Source of the DNA: Emiliania huxleyi CCMP1516
Lineage: Eukaryota; Haptophyta; Isochrysidales; Noelaerhabdaceae
DNA length: 64,000 nucleotides
Direction: 5' to 3'
NCBI RefSeq assembly: GCF_000372725.1
Contig: NW_005200507.1
Location: 516,750-580,749 of the forward strand
Shown here in pieces: positions 1 through 9,671 of the stretch. The notes beneath the pieces are model-generated. The model saw only the letters and a list, made by a program, of their open reading frames with translations. It made no database searches and was not told the origin of the DNA. Position 1 is the first letter of the stretch. Every line of letters begins with the position of its first letter. A program made the position numbers and the translations under genes.

Positions 1-809
1 GTGGTGTGACCAGAAGTGCGCCCCCCCCCCCCTGGAAGCGATGTGCGCCTGCTCTTGTGAGGAGACCGTCCCGGGGCGCGCTCACAAGCGCCCGCGGCTG
101 GAGCGATTGGGAGCGGCCTCTGTGCATTTCTAGCCCATCCCTCTGTGAGAGAGAGAGAGAGAGATTTTTAGCAATACCATGTTGTTTTTCCCCCTCTGTG
201 GATCTTTGGTATGATTGTGAGCGCAGCCGCACATAGTCCTACAAGATGTAGGATTGCGAGCGCTAGAAGCTCTAGCTCTTCCTAGGATTGTGAGCCGTGG
301 CGTGCTAGCAACCTAGACTTTGTTTGCTCGGATTGCGAGCGCGCTGGTAGTAGTCGTAGGCGTCACCAGTCACCTTGGGAGCGGAGCTGCTCACTTTAGC
401 TGCTCTTAGTCCTAGAACATAATTTGGTGTAGGATTGCGAGCGAGGCGCTCACAATCGCACATGCCTCCGATTGCGAGCTCAACAAGATGTAGGATTGCG
501 AACTGCTCGCAATCGGAGGCATGTTGCTAGGATTATGAGCTGAACTGCTCGCAATCCTGGACTTTGCCCGACTTGTGAGCGCGCGGGGTAGTAGCATTGA
601 TTGATCATTGATTGTGTGTGTGTGAGCGGAGCTGCTCTTTAAGTCCTAGAAGATGTAGGATTGCGAGTAGGTGCTCACAATCGCACAGAGATGCTACGAC
701 TGCGAGGAGTGCTGCTCACACTCCTTCGATTAGGCACGCCAGCGCTTTCTCTCTCCGAAACCTGCGCCGTGGCGCGCCTGCTGCGCACCCTTCGTGTGAG
801 CGCGCAGCG
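1..809. other. Repeat-rich region upstream of the LUC7-like gene
   Basis: No gene is recognised here. The first ~55 bases (C-run, then CCTGGAAGCGATGTGCGCC) resemble one arm of the hairpin element at 21293-21470. Bases 143-182 hold a copy of the dispersed 'AGAGATTTTTAGCAATACCA' family. From about 200 to 700 a GATTGCGAGCG / CGCTCACAATC motif recurs in both orientations, giving many short palindromes. These lie directly upstream of a start codon and could be 5' UTR or promoter sequence, but no core promoter element is obvious. Confidence 0.6.
460..524. repeat. 20-bp perfect inverted repeat (hairpin)
   Basis: Bases 460-479 (ACATGCCTCCGATTGCGAGC) are the exact reverse complement of 505-524, with a 25-base spacer. 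It is the longest of the GATTGCGAGC-type palindromes upstream of the LUC7-like gene. Confidence 0.8.
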
Positions 810-1924
810 ATGGGCAAAACTCCGCACGAGCTCATGCGCGAGCAGATGGACGAGCTGATGGGCAAGGCCCGCGACGTGCCGCTCGAGGAGCGAGAGAAGG
901 CGCTTCCCTCCTTCTCCGACCCGAGCATCGACCGGTTCCACCTGTGCGGTTGCTCGCCGTACGAGCTGCTCAAGGGGACCAAGTTCGAGACGATGCCGCA
1001 GCTGCAGCGCGACGGCTTCCTCAAGGAGCGCTCCGAGGCGCTGCGCGTGCAGTGGGAGGCGCTGCCGCAGGAGGAGAAGGACAAGTACGGGTACGAGCGC
1101 GAGCTGATGCTGCTGCTCGAGCTGCTGGTGGACGAGCAGGACCGGCGGATCGCAAAGGCCAAGGAGCGGTACGAGCGCGAGAACGCGCTGGTGCCGCCCA
1201 TCCCGGCCGAGACTCAGGCCGAGATTGACCGGCTGCGCGGCGAGGTCAAGGAGCTGCAGGCGCAGTCCGAGGCGCTCGGCGAGCAGGGCGAGGTGGACGA
1301 GTCGATGACGGCGTTCCGCAAGGCGGAGGCGCTGCAGCTGCAGCTGCAGGAGATCGAGCGCAAGGCGCAGCCCCTCGCGGGCAAGAAGCAGTTTGTCGAC
1401 GAGGTGTCCGGCCTCGTCTGGTCCTCGACCGACAACGAGTCGCGCATCGAGGACCTGCACTCGGGCAAGATGTACAAGGCGTGGAAGGCGATCCGAGACA
1501 AGCTGCAGGAGCTGCGCTCCCGCAACCCGCCCGCCGCGGGGGGCGCGGGCGCCAGCGGCGGCGGCGGCGGCGGCGACCGGCGCGAGCGCAGCCGCAGCCG
1601 CGAGCGGCGCGACGAGCGGCGCGGCTCCGAGTCGCGGCGGAGCTACGACGACCGCGGGCGCGACCGAAGCTACGGCGACCGCGGGCGCGACCGGTACGAT
1701 GAGCGGTACGACGATCGGCGCCGCGAGTACGACGATCGGCGCCGCGACTACGACGACCGCGGGAGAGACTACGACCGGCGCGACGACAGGCGAGAGAGAG
1801 CGCAGCCTCTGCCGGACCACCGGCACGGAGAGGCGGAGCCGGGACGAGAGCGCCCGCTTGTTCGCGTAGGCGGCGCGAGTATGACCGGCGGGACTACGAC
1901 CGGTATGACGACCGCCGCTACTGA
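810..1924 (+). CDS. LUC7L: LUC7-like U1 snRNP-associated splicing factor
   Basis: A LUC7-family protein of 344 residues. The family associates with U1 snRNP and helps 5' splice-site selection in the nucleus. Exons are 810-1789 and 1870-1924. The 80-base intron is GC-AG (begins GCGAGAG, ends GCGTAG), and splicing keeps the frame from an AGG codon into an [12 protein letters not shown] tail ending in TGA. The start is the first ATG in frame, giving [19 protein letters not shown], the usual LUC7 N-terminus. Visible features are the LUC7 central coiled coil ([12 protein letters not shown]), a [18 protein letters not shown] segment matching the second zinc-finger region, and an RS/RD-rich tail. 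The oddity is that the zinc ligands are not conserved: the usual CxVCG of the second finger reads DEVSG and the final histidines are displaced. Family assignment is firm; zinc binding is doubtful. Confidence 0.85.
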
Positions 1925-1929
1925 GACGT

Positions 1930-2010
1930 GCGGCCCTCCCGCAAGCCACTGCTCTCTGGAGTCACTGCTCTCTGGAGTCACTGCTCTGGAGTGACTGCTC
2001 TGGAGTGATT
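1930..2010. repeat. Short tandem repeat in probable 3' UTR
   Basis: Four to five imperfect copies of a ~16-base unit based on CTGCTCTCTGGAGTCA follow the LUC7-like stop codon. Confidence 0.7.
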
Positions 2011-2888
2011 GCTCTCTCGCGGCGGAGCCTGCGCGCACCCATGCCTGTGCGGAGGGCGGAGCGCGCTGTCCCGAGCTCTGCTGCCTCTCGCGCCACCTCT
2101 TAGGACTGCTGGGGAAGATGTGTGTGGTGAGTCTCCCCCGCCCCCCCGCCCCCCTCCATGCCCCACCTCCGCTTCTCAGCCAGAGGCAACCTCCACTCTT
2201 GCGCCGTCGTCGGCAACTGCTGTCATCCGGACGTCGAGATCGGGTGAGCGCCCTAGTCTGCAGGGCCTTTCTCACTTGTAGCTCACGCTGGGCCAGCGCG
2301 GGCCCCTCGCTCTTATTTGCGCGCGTGGGTGGGGCGTGTGCGTGTGGGGCGTGTGGCGGCTGTGTGGCGGGGGCGTGGCCGTACCCTAGCGTGGCGTCCC
2401 CTCCTCCGCCCGTTCGCGACCCACACCGGACGAAAAATTCCCGAGTAAGAAAAGCTCTCACACGACGACACCTCGACGCTCGAGTCACTCGAGACGGACA
2501 GACGTGTGTATCGTGTTCGAGATGCCCCCACTGCGAGCCCCCTGCGCCTGGTCTGACAGCCTGACAGCAAACCCCGGACAGTGCCCGACAGCCCGACAGC
2601 GCTGACAACACTTTCTCCGACAGTCTACAACAATGGGCTTGCCCATCCCGGAGTGGTTCGACCCCGCCACACAAATCCGGAGGGGTGACGGGATGCTGTC
2701 GTGGATGGTCTCAGGCCCAGTGAGGTAGTGCATCTGGCCACTCCGGATCCTGCTGAACAAGCTCCTCTTGTAGCTCGATCGGTCACACCGCCATCGCCGT
2801 CGGGGAGAGGGGGGACGACACTGCTCTGGCAGCGTGCACCTCGATCCTGTACCGTGTTTGTTATGACCCCCCCCCCCCATGAACACAC
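2011..2888. other. Intergenic; CTGACAG cluster, no gene recognised
   Basis: No coding region is supported. Bases 2555-2635 contain clustered CTGACAG/CCGACAG heptamers, the reverse complement of the CTGTCAG arrays at 5800-6110 and 6525-6680. The rest is low-complexity GC-rich sequence. Confidence 0.5.
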
Positions 2889-2962
2889 CAGTGAGGGTGG
2901 GCGAGACGATCGAGGGGTCCCGTACCATGCGGAATCGACCCTATCCAGTGCTCAAGTGCTCA
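2889..2962 (+). repeat. Dispersed repeat, inverted copy at 24812-24893
   Basis: The segment from ACCAGTGAGGGTGGGCGAGA through GATCGAGGGGTCCCGTACCA to CAGTGCTCAAGTGCTC is present in reverse complement at 24812-24893. No coding potential was seen. Confidence 0.75.
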
Positions 2963-3000
2963 ACAACCCGCGCTCTTCACACAAAAACACAACCCCGGAC

Positions 3001-3873
3001 CTGAGGGAGGGTGTAGAGGATGTAGAGTGTAGAGCGCTGTAGAGCTGTAGAGCTGTAGAGCACTCTGGAGCGCTGTAGAGCTGTAGAGCTCTACATCGGC
3101 TGCGTGACGAGGCGGGTGCGTTGTAGAGCGATGTAGAGCGCGATTTTGCTGTAGAGTTTGTTGTAGAGGCTCTACAGCCAAACCGCCGGGAAGGCAGTGA
3201 CTCAAAGAGGTCGAGCCGCGCTAATGGGGTGTCTCCGAGCTTACTGGAGCTCTGATGGACGGCCCTGACTATCACTGACACACAGAGACGGTCACTCTGA
3301 CGGCACACAACACCCTATAACTGCGTCATGACCAGCCTGCCATGCGTCGCCGGTGCCGCATTCGTCGCTGTGCTTCTTTAGCAGGCGGTGGACTATCGGC
3401 TGCGAGGACGGTCGCATTTGCGCGAGGCGAGGCGAGCATTCAGACGCGTTGCATGCGCCATGACTCGCGCCAGCGCGTGCGGGAGCTCCTGGCTGAGCGT
3501 TGAGTCCAGGCGAGTTGCGCTGGCCACGATCGCTACGCCAAGCCGAGCTGACGCGCCGAGGCGCCGGCCAGTCGCAGCCGTGAGGCATGCCACAGCAGCA
3601 GAGGCACCTCCCACCCATTGGGCGGGCAGACAGAAGGCCAGGGCAGCACTGGTAAGTGCAACGCGCCTCATGTCGGAGAGCGACCGTGCCTCGTTCGCCG
3701 CTTATGATGTAGAGTTTGTTGTAGAGATTTCACGTTGTAGAGCGCCTCTACATCGCTCTACAACGCACCCGCCTCGTCACGCGGTGGATGTAGAGCTCTA
3801 CAGCTCTACAGCACTCTCCAGCTCTACAGCTCTACAGCGCTCTACACTCTACATCCTCTACACCCTCCCTCAG
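3001..3873. repeat. Foldback element built of TGTAGAGC repeats
   Basis: The left arm (3001-3147) and right arm (about 3740-3873) are imperfect reverse complements, both made of repeated TGTAGAG/CTCTACA units and both containing the stretch GTGACGAGGCGGGTGCGTTG or its complement. Outside the arms, direct repeats of CGCTCTTCACA...CACAACCCCGG occur near 2971-3000 and 3916-3946. The ~590-base interior holds no recognisable gene. Structure suggests a foldback or MITE-like element; no transposase is present. Confidence 0.65.
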
Positions 3874-3914
3874 CCCCGGACCCACGACGCACAAGCACAG
3901 ACAGACAGTCGAGA

Positions 3915-4105
3915 AGCGCTCTTCACATAAACGCACAACCCCGGGCCCGAAATCACACAGAGACAGTCACGCAAAAAGGAAAATGAACAAACATCTTATC
4001 GCGCGCCAGACGCCGACCGACTCGGACGGAGGCCGCACGCACCGGTCAGGCGCGCAGCCGGAGAGAGAGGGGAATCGCCGCACGCGGCAGGCTCTCCACA
4101 CAGGG
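3915..4105 (+). repeat. Dispersed repeat shared with 23935-24215
   Basis: The order CTCTTCAC, CGGGCCCGAAATC, AGTCACGCAA, CTTATCGCGCG, AGACGCCGA, CGCGCAGCCGGAGAGAGAG is shared with 23935-24215 in the same strand orientation. Here it lies just upstream of the fucosyltransferase start. Confidence 0.7.
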
Positions 4106-4236
4106 GCTCTCACAGCAGACAGACTGTCAGGGTTCACTAGCGGGGAGGAATTAACAGAAAAGATTCAAGTTTGGGATTCTCGGGGACCGAACGTTGAAAA
4201 AGCCGAACGAACGCGCGAAAAGCCGCCAATAAACAA

Positions 4237-5571
4237 ATGGCACGCGCGCCCGACGGCACGGGTCGCGGATGCGGGGCGACTCTTTTGATTGCAGCCGCTG
4301 TTGGTCTGTCGTGGACAGTAGGCTACAGCCTCGGCGTCTGGAGATCGGCGAGAGCCTCGGCGCCAGCACACTCAGAAGCGGCCGTCACGCTCCCAATCAC
4401 ACTCCCGATCAGCCTCTCGCCGCCCACCCCCCATTCACGGCCCTTCTCCCTATCACGGCGAGCTCGACGATCCCCTCCGCCGCCTCGACAGCTGATCTCA
4501 CGAGGGAGTGAGCTGCCTCCGTGCAGAGCCGGCTCGGCTTGCGTGGGCCTCACGGCGTGCGCTTGGGAGGAGCGCACCGCAGACAGCGAGCGAGGCTTTG
4601 TGTGGGGTCATGGGGCGGCGACGCCCTTCCGTCCAGCCGAGCCCTGTCCAGGCTGCGGCTGCCAGCCTGTCTCATGGCCAGTGCAAACATGTGAGTTTAC
4701 GCTGATGCCAGGGGGGATCAGATCCAACCCTCGAACCGGCTGGGGCTCGCTTGTCAACCGTATGCTCCTCGCTGCGCCATACGCCATGATCAACGGGCTC
4801 GGCTTTCAGCCGTCGCAACTCGTTTGCGCGGCGGAAGACGCCGCCTATAGCCCGCATTGCTTCTTTCAGCCGCTGAGCAACTGCGGGCAGATAGTCCGCG
4901 TGGAGTTCGACAGGTGGCCGTTGCACAACTATTATGAGGTGGGAGAGGAGGAGGTGGTGCGAGCGTGCCACACGGCTGCAACGGTACTCGGCGTGGCCGC
5001 ACCCAGCTGCAACTCCTCGCAGCTGCAAGCCTGGCGCATGATTGCCCGCCTCGTGCTGCGCGTGCAGCCCGACGTCGAGGAGCGCATTCACGCGGTGCAC
5101 CTCCGGGGTCTACCCTGGGCCGGCGGACGCTTCGCCGCGATGCACATTCGGCGCACCGACAAGCGGATCGAGGCGAAACCGGTGGCCGAGTGCACGTACG
5201 CCAGCAGACTCGAGCAGCTATGCGGCGACAAATGCAGCGAGCTCGATGTGTTTGTCGCCACCGACGACCTACGAGTGATCGACGGCGTTCGCAAGTGCGA
5301 GGCGACTGCCCGGCACAGTTGGCGGCTGCGCCACTTTGAATCCGACCCCGGCCGAGGCAACAGCCGCGCGGTGGTCTATCGCCTCTACGCAGAGCTGACT
5401 CTCATGAGCCGCGCGGAGTGGGTGGTCGGCACCTTCTCGAGCAACTTTGGACGCGTCACCCAACTGCTGCGCTGGCAAGCCGAGGAGTCGATGGCGTCTG
5501 TGGACGACGGGTGTATTGGTGCCGATAAGAACTGTCCACACAACAAGCTCTGGCACCCGGCGCGGCGCTAA
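4237..5571 (+). CDS. GT23-like (FUT8-type) fucosyltransferase
   Basis: A single-exon, 444-residue type II membrane protein. Residues ~13-35 form one hydrophobic signal-anchor (TLLIAAAVGLSWTVGYSLGV), followed by a proline/serine-rich stem and a C-terminal catalytic domain. The domain carries HIRRTDK at about 303-309, the HxRRxDK nucleotide-sugar motif of alpha-1,6-fucosyltransferases and related protein O-fucosyltransferases, and VGTFSSNFGRV near 396-406, matching the GTFSSxxxR motif of FUT8. It probably uses GDP-fucose in the Golgi lumen to modify N-glycans or another acceptor. The linkage and acceptor cannot be read from sequence. The start is the first in-frame ATG and precedes the signal-anchor by the expected distance. 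Confidence 0.7.
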   Translation: MARAPDGTGRGCGATLLIAAAVGLSWTVGYSLGVWRSARASAPAHSEAAVTLPITLPISLSPPTPHSRPFSLSRRARRSPPPPRQLISRGSELPPCRAGSACVGLTACAWEERTADSERGFVWGHGAATPFRPAEPCPGCGCQPVSWPVQTCEFTLMPGGIRSNPRTGWGSLVNRMLLAAPYAMINGLGFQPSQLVCAAEDAAYSPHCFFQPLSNCGQIVRVEFDRWPLHNYYEVGEEEVVRACHTAATVLGVAAPSCNSSQLQAWRMIARLVLRVQPDVEERIHAVHLRGLPWAGGRFAAMHIRRTDKRIEAKPVAECTYASRLEQLCGDKCSELDVFVATDDLRVIDGVRKCEATARHSWRLRHFESDPGRGNSRAVVYRLYAELTLMSRAEWVVGTFSSNFGRVTQLLRWQAEESMASVDDGCIGADKNCPHNKLWHPARR

Positions 5572-5799
5572 TGCAAATTCACACCTTGTAGCGCCACGTT
5601 CACGCGAGGCGCTTGAACTCGAAAATTGATTCCTTCTAGTAGATTATACCCCCGACGCCCCGTGCGCCGTGCCCGACTCTTTTTTCCGCGATTTTTTTCT
5701 CTTCGTTTTTGTAAGACGCGGGTTTATTTGAACAGCACCTTTCTGACGCTGACTCTGAGGGGCCATGCCAGATTTAGGCTTAGCATTGGGGGCACTGAG

Positions 5800-6110
5800 C
5801 CCTGGCTGTCAGGCTGTCAGGTGCTGTCAGGTGATCTGTCGGGCTCGGTCGGGCAGCTGTCAGGCACTGTCAGGTGCCTCTGTCAGACCAGCTGTCAGGT
5901 GCTGTCAGTGCTGTCGGGTGCTGTCGGGTGCGTGTCTGACAGTCGAGGGGATCTGTAGCTGTCGGGTGCTGTCGGAGCTGTCGGGTGTTGCTGTCAGACG
6001 CTGTCGGAGCTGTCGGAGCTGTCAGGCTGCTGCTGCTGTCAGACGTTGGGCTGTTGCTGTCAGGTGCTGTCAGGTGGTGCTGTCGGGGTGCTGTCAGGCT
6101 CTGACACACA
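5800..6110 (+). repeat. CTGTCAG/CTGTCGG heptamer array 1
   Basis: More than 25 copies of GCTGTC(A/G)G at irregular 7-20 base spacing. It is not a simple tandem satellite because the spacers differ. The reverse complement cluster lies at 2555-2635. Confidence 0.85.
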
Positions 6111-6524
6111 CCAGCAACACTTATGACACTATCAAGAGGAGACCAGCAGGACTCTACTGGCGGCTACGCAGCTGCCCCCCTCCTACGGCGTGATCACGCC
6201 GGCGGCGGCGGCCGCCTGAGGAGCGCAGATGGCGGCGCAGGCGCAGGCGGCGGCGGCGGCACAGACGGCGGTGGCCACCCCCACCCAGACGCCGTAGGCA
6301 TATGGCTGTAGGGCCCCAGAAGGCTAGCTGGTAGCTTCATTTGTAGTAGCACACAGCCGCCGGTGATAGAGAGGGGTCCGCAGAGGTGGGGCGGGAGGGT
6401 TGAAAGAGAGACCCATGACCATCCCATGACTACATGGACCACACTCACATGTCTTTGCATGTAATTTTGTTACACCCTCATGGGGCACAAGAAAGAGGCT
6501 CTACGGGGTCTGTGTACGGTCTGT

Positions 6525-6680
6525 GCTGCTGTCGGGCTGTCAGCGCTGCTGTCAGACCACTGTGTGCTGTCGGGCTGTCGGGCAGCTGTCAGGCTGTCAC
6601 GTTAGGGCCTGACAGCGACGGGAGCCCTCGACTGTCAGACTCTGCTGTCAGACTGTCAGATACGTGCTGTCAGCTCGCCT
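6525..6680 (+). repeat. CTGTCAG/CTGTCGG heptamer array 2
   Basis: A second cluster of about a dozen CTGTC(A/G)G motifs, with the same consensus as the array at 5800-6110. Confidence 0.8.
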
Positions 6681-6991
6681 GCGATAGGAAGCGGAGGAGA
6701 CAAAGAGACAGCTGGTTAGTTGTCAAAATTCCTGTTGTGCAAGAGGGGAGAGGGCTCTGACGGAGTGTGTGGCGGGAGAGGGCAGGGAATGGGCGCGGGG
6801 GGGGGGGGGGGCTCAGCCGTGCAAAAAGCATCAATTAATAATATTAATGAAGAAATATTGCTCGGCCGCTCATGAAATCCGTCTCTCGATCGTTCATGAA
6901 GTCCGTCTCGATCTGGAGGAGACGGTCAACCCCGTGAGGACCAGATCAGCGGGGGTTGTTCGTTATTCGTGTTCCTTGGTGTTTTGTGCCA

Positions 6992-7223
6992 GGGTTCCGG
7001 CTCCTACCCAGATAGGGGGTCTATTCACCCCGGTTAGACCCTATGCAACAGGTAGGTAGGTCCGGTTTTGACCGCCCCAGAGGCCCCCCCTCAACAGGTG
7101 GTACCCCCTTTTTCGTCTTTTTTCGCTTCGCTGCGCGCGCGGCCTGGGGGTAGGTAGATAGGTAGCGCGTTTTGGTGCGAGTCAGTGTGAACAGACCCCG
7201 TATATGGGTAGGAGCCGGAACCC
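6992..7223. mobile_element. MITE-like element with ~38-bp terminal inverted repeats
   Basis: Left end GGGTTCCGGCTCCTACCCAG... (6992-7030) and right end ...GGGTAGGAGCCGGAACCC (7185-7223) are near-perfect inverted repeats around a ~150-base interior with GTAGGTAGGTCC and no ORF. No clear target-site duplication was seen. It resembles a non-autonomous DNA transposon. Confidence 0.65.
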
Positions 7224-7246
7224 AGTATTCAGCCACACTTCTTTCG

Positions 7247-7281
7247 CCAGTGCGCGCCAGTCCCGTGCCCAGTGTTGTGCG
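7247..7281 (+). repeat. Dispersed repeat 'GCCAGTCCCGTGCCCAGTGT'
   Basis: The same ~34 bases occur at 26159-26196 and inverted at 26352-26384, inside the foldback element there. Confidence 0.75.
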
Positions 7282-7381
7282 AGGCAGCGCGTGGTAAAAT
7301 TCTTTGGCGGCCGGCTTGGCCCTTCAGTGCGCCAGGCCCGGGAGCCGACAGTTGCCGATGGGACCACGACGTTGAAGAGCT

Positions 7382-8359
7382 ATGGGCAACTGTCTGCCCT
7401 GCTGCCGCCCGCGACCACCACCGAAGGCTCCAGAGCCGCTCTTCAACCCGGACGGCACTCGCATTCGCACGGACGGCACTCAGCTGGCGGCGCGACCTGC
7501 AGCTTGCTACGAACAGAAGTGGGACCCTGCAGTCCCGAGCGGGATTCCTGTTCAGCCGCAGGCAGTGGGCCTTCCGCACGCTGCTACGCCCCAGGCAGTG
7601 CCATGCGGCCTTCCGCTCGCTGGAGGGGCTTGTCCGGCCTTGTCCGACGGCGTGGGCCTGGTCCGACGGCGCGGCAAGGTGTATGCCCGGCTGGAGGGGC
7701 ATGGGCACGCCGAGTGGCGCTCGATGCTCAAGGACCTGGTGCGCGCGGAGGTGACGTCGCACAGAGGCGACTTGGAGAGGAAGCAGCGCGGGAATGGCGC
7801 GTACACGCTGCGGCCACTCTCCACCATGTCTCAAGTGCAGGTCGACCACGTCTTTGAGTGCCAGGCGATGGGCGACGTGCTCTTCCGCGCGGAGGGCATG
7901 CGCGGTGTGCTGCGAGCCGTCGACTGGCAGTCCAAGAGGCGGCTGAGCAGCCAGCCTGTGGTGGTGCAGAGCGGGCTGAGCCACGCGTGCCTCGTGCACA
8001 ACTCGCCCGACTTTCTGGTCGTCACCTCGGGCCTGAGCAACCGCAAGAAGCAGGGCGCCTTTCAGCGCGCGCTGCGCATGCTCGAGCGCGGCGAGGAGCT
8101 GGAGCGCGGCATCGAGGCCGAGCTCGCGCACAACTTCTCCAACCCGGGCCTGGAGAGCCCGTTCGAGCCCGCGCACGCCCGGCTGATGGCGCGCGAGGTG
8201 ACCCGCCGCCTAAGGGACCTCGAGGAGCCCCTCATCGCGCGACTCGCGGACGTGCCGCGCGGACTTGCGCAGGGCTCCGGCCAGGGCAGGCGGTACGAGG
8301 AGCTCGCAGACGAGGTGCGCGTCCTGTACGACCAGTTTGCGATAACTCAGAGAATATGA
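7382..8359 (+). CDS. Unknown protein with dual lipidation-type N-terminus
   Basis: A 325-residue protein that I do not recognise. It begins MGNCLPCC: Gly2 and nearby cysteines 4, 7 and 8 match the pattern for N-myristoylation plus palmitoylation, so peripheral attachment to a membrane is inferred. Residues ~100-215 form the most conserved-looking block (STMSQVQVDHVFECQAMGDV, then SGLSHACLVHN and SGLSNRKKQGAF), followed by a charged, helical C-terminus. There are no membrane spans and no catalytic motif I can name. The upstream region holds a copy of a dispersed repeat (7247-7281). The single long exon and its codon use support a real gene. Confidence 0.6.
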   Translation: MGNCLPCCRPRPPPKAPEPLFNPDGTRIRTDGTQLAARPAACYEQKWDPAVPSGIPVQPQAVGLPHAATPQAVPCGLPLAGGACPALSDGVGLVRRRGKVYARLEGHGHAEWRSMLKDLVRAEVTSHRGDLERKQRGNGAYTLRPLSTMSQVQVDHVFECQAMGDVLFRAEGMRGVLRAVDWQSKRRLSSQPVVVQSGLSHACLVHNSPDFLVVTSGLSNRKKQGAFQRALRMLERGEELERGIEAELAHNFSNPGLESPFEPAHARLMAREVTRRLRDLEEPLIARLADVPRGLAQGSGQGRRYEELADEVRVLYDQFAITQRI

Positions 8360-8391
8360 CGTGGAAGAGTCGAGAAGAGGGCGCCACATCG

Positions 8392-8476
8392 TAAAAGAAA
8401 GAAAGAAAACAGGCAACCCAAGGGAGGGATGGGAGGACGGCACGCCGCCACCACATAGGGATTTTAAGGAGAGGAG
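8392..8476 (-). repeat. Dispersed repeat family A (AAAG tract plus GGACGGCACGCCGCC)
   Basis: An (AAAG)n tract is followed by AACCCAAGGGAGGGATGGGA, GGACGGCACGCCGCCACCAC and AGGGATTTTAAGGAGA. Related copies lie at 26272-26352, 42190-42260, 49463-49515 and 57359-57447. Confidence 0.85.
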
Positions 8477-8619
8477 TGTGATGCGCAAGCCGTCGCCCAG
8501 GCTCCGGGAAGGGCCGTGAGCTTCAACGCGGAGGTGGCCAGGATATGCCTCGCGCTGCACACAGAGCGCGGCCATTCACGCACCTCGCTGCGACGGATGG
8601 AGGGAGAGACACGCCGAAT

Positions 8620-9240
8620 AAGTGGGTGGGGGATAGGTTCGTACCGCGACCGGTAGAGGGTAGTGTCGTATGGGGTGTACGAAGGGCCGGCCCGATTCGG
8701 GAGACCCGTCGAGGGATCTGGACAGCTCGAGAGCGGGGACGATGAGCTGCGGCTCGCGTTTGGGCAGGGGCTGTGGGGCGGCAGACTGCCAGACGACTGG
8801 CAGGTGATAGACGCGGAAATGTACGCGGTGCTGGCTTACCTGCGTAAGATGGCGACGTCGGAAGATGCGGCGGACAGGAGGTGCCTCGTCTTGAGCGACT
8901 GGCCGACTGCAAGCCCGCGCTACGACAGCAAATCGAGGCGGCGTACCGAAGAGGCCCTCTTGAGGGGCTCAGGGAGAGGGGATATGCCGATATCGCGCCC
9001 AGCTCGAATCTGTCACGTTCCTGTGGGTACCGAGCCACGCGGGGTGCGCTAGCAACGCCTACGCCGACGCCGCGGCGACTGCATACATGGGGGCCAGCGA
9101 GATTGAGGATGCCACCGCCGTCATCCGAGGAGCAGTGAGGACACGCCCGTGTCTATACACGGACCGCCGGAGGACGGCAGGCGGAGAGTGGAGGGGAGAC
9201 GTACTGGACCGGAGGACCTATTACGCCACACGCGGCCACA
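8620..9240 (+). pseudogene. Decayed retroelement RNase H domain
   Basis: Pieces of one RNase H domain lie in three frames. A first piece (DWQVIDAEMYAVLAYLRKM then RCLVLSD, ~8798-8900) supplies the Glu and Asp positions. A second (PALRQQIEAAYRRGPL, ~8910-8960) is the helix after the Asp. A third (FLWVPSHAGCASNAYADAAA, ~9018-9080) matches the WVPSHxGxxxNxxAD signature of RNase H in non-LTR retrotransposons. The frameshifts make it non-functional. No reverse transcriptase was found upstream, so the copy is probably 5'-truncated. Confidence 0.7.
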
Positions 9241-9249
9241 CGAACGAGT

Positions 9250-9671
9250 AGGTGCGAGGACGGCTCGGCGAGGGGCTCACGGCGGGATCACACACGGCGG
9301 GGGTGCCTGGGCCGCTGTGGAGCGATGTGGTCAGGGGAAAGAGACACAAATGGGACAAGCGTCAGCGGATCAAGGATCAGCACGGCGAGCGCGAGATTGA
9401 ATTTGCCGACGTGGATGATCACAACGTGGTGACAAAGACCGTCATGGGAGCGCGGGTGCGGCAGCAGGCGGGGGTGCCACACGGAGCGCACCACGAGAGG
9501 ATCATGCGGGGAGAGGCGGGGAGAGAGACCCCGGCGCCGCCACAAGGAGCGAACTCAGGGGCTGCCTCGTATGTAAGGCCGCGAGGGACGCGGCGAGGAG
9601 GGCGGTTGCACTAAAGCGGGACCCGCTGTGTCCGATCGTGCGGAAAGCCGCGCAGCAATGGACCGAGGAAG
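9250..9671 (+). other. Probable continuation of the decayed retroelement
   Basis: An open frame continues past the RNase H remnant (about 9252-9614) with a charged product that I cannot assign. It is taken as 3' sequence of the element. Confidence 0.4.

Larger units (their letters stand above)
5572..6991. other. Intergenic, dominated by CTGTCAG repeats
   Basis: No gene is supported. Short frames here are created by the repeats described separately. Bases 6180-6300 are GGC-rich and 6780-6810 carry a G-run. Confidence 0.5.

Noticed and set aside
675..1949. A 424-residue frame antisense to the LUC7-like gene
   Set aside because: It is Leu/Val/Arg low-complexity sequence arising from GC-rich codons on the other strand; the plus strand encodes a recognisable protein.
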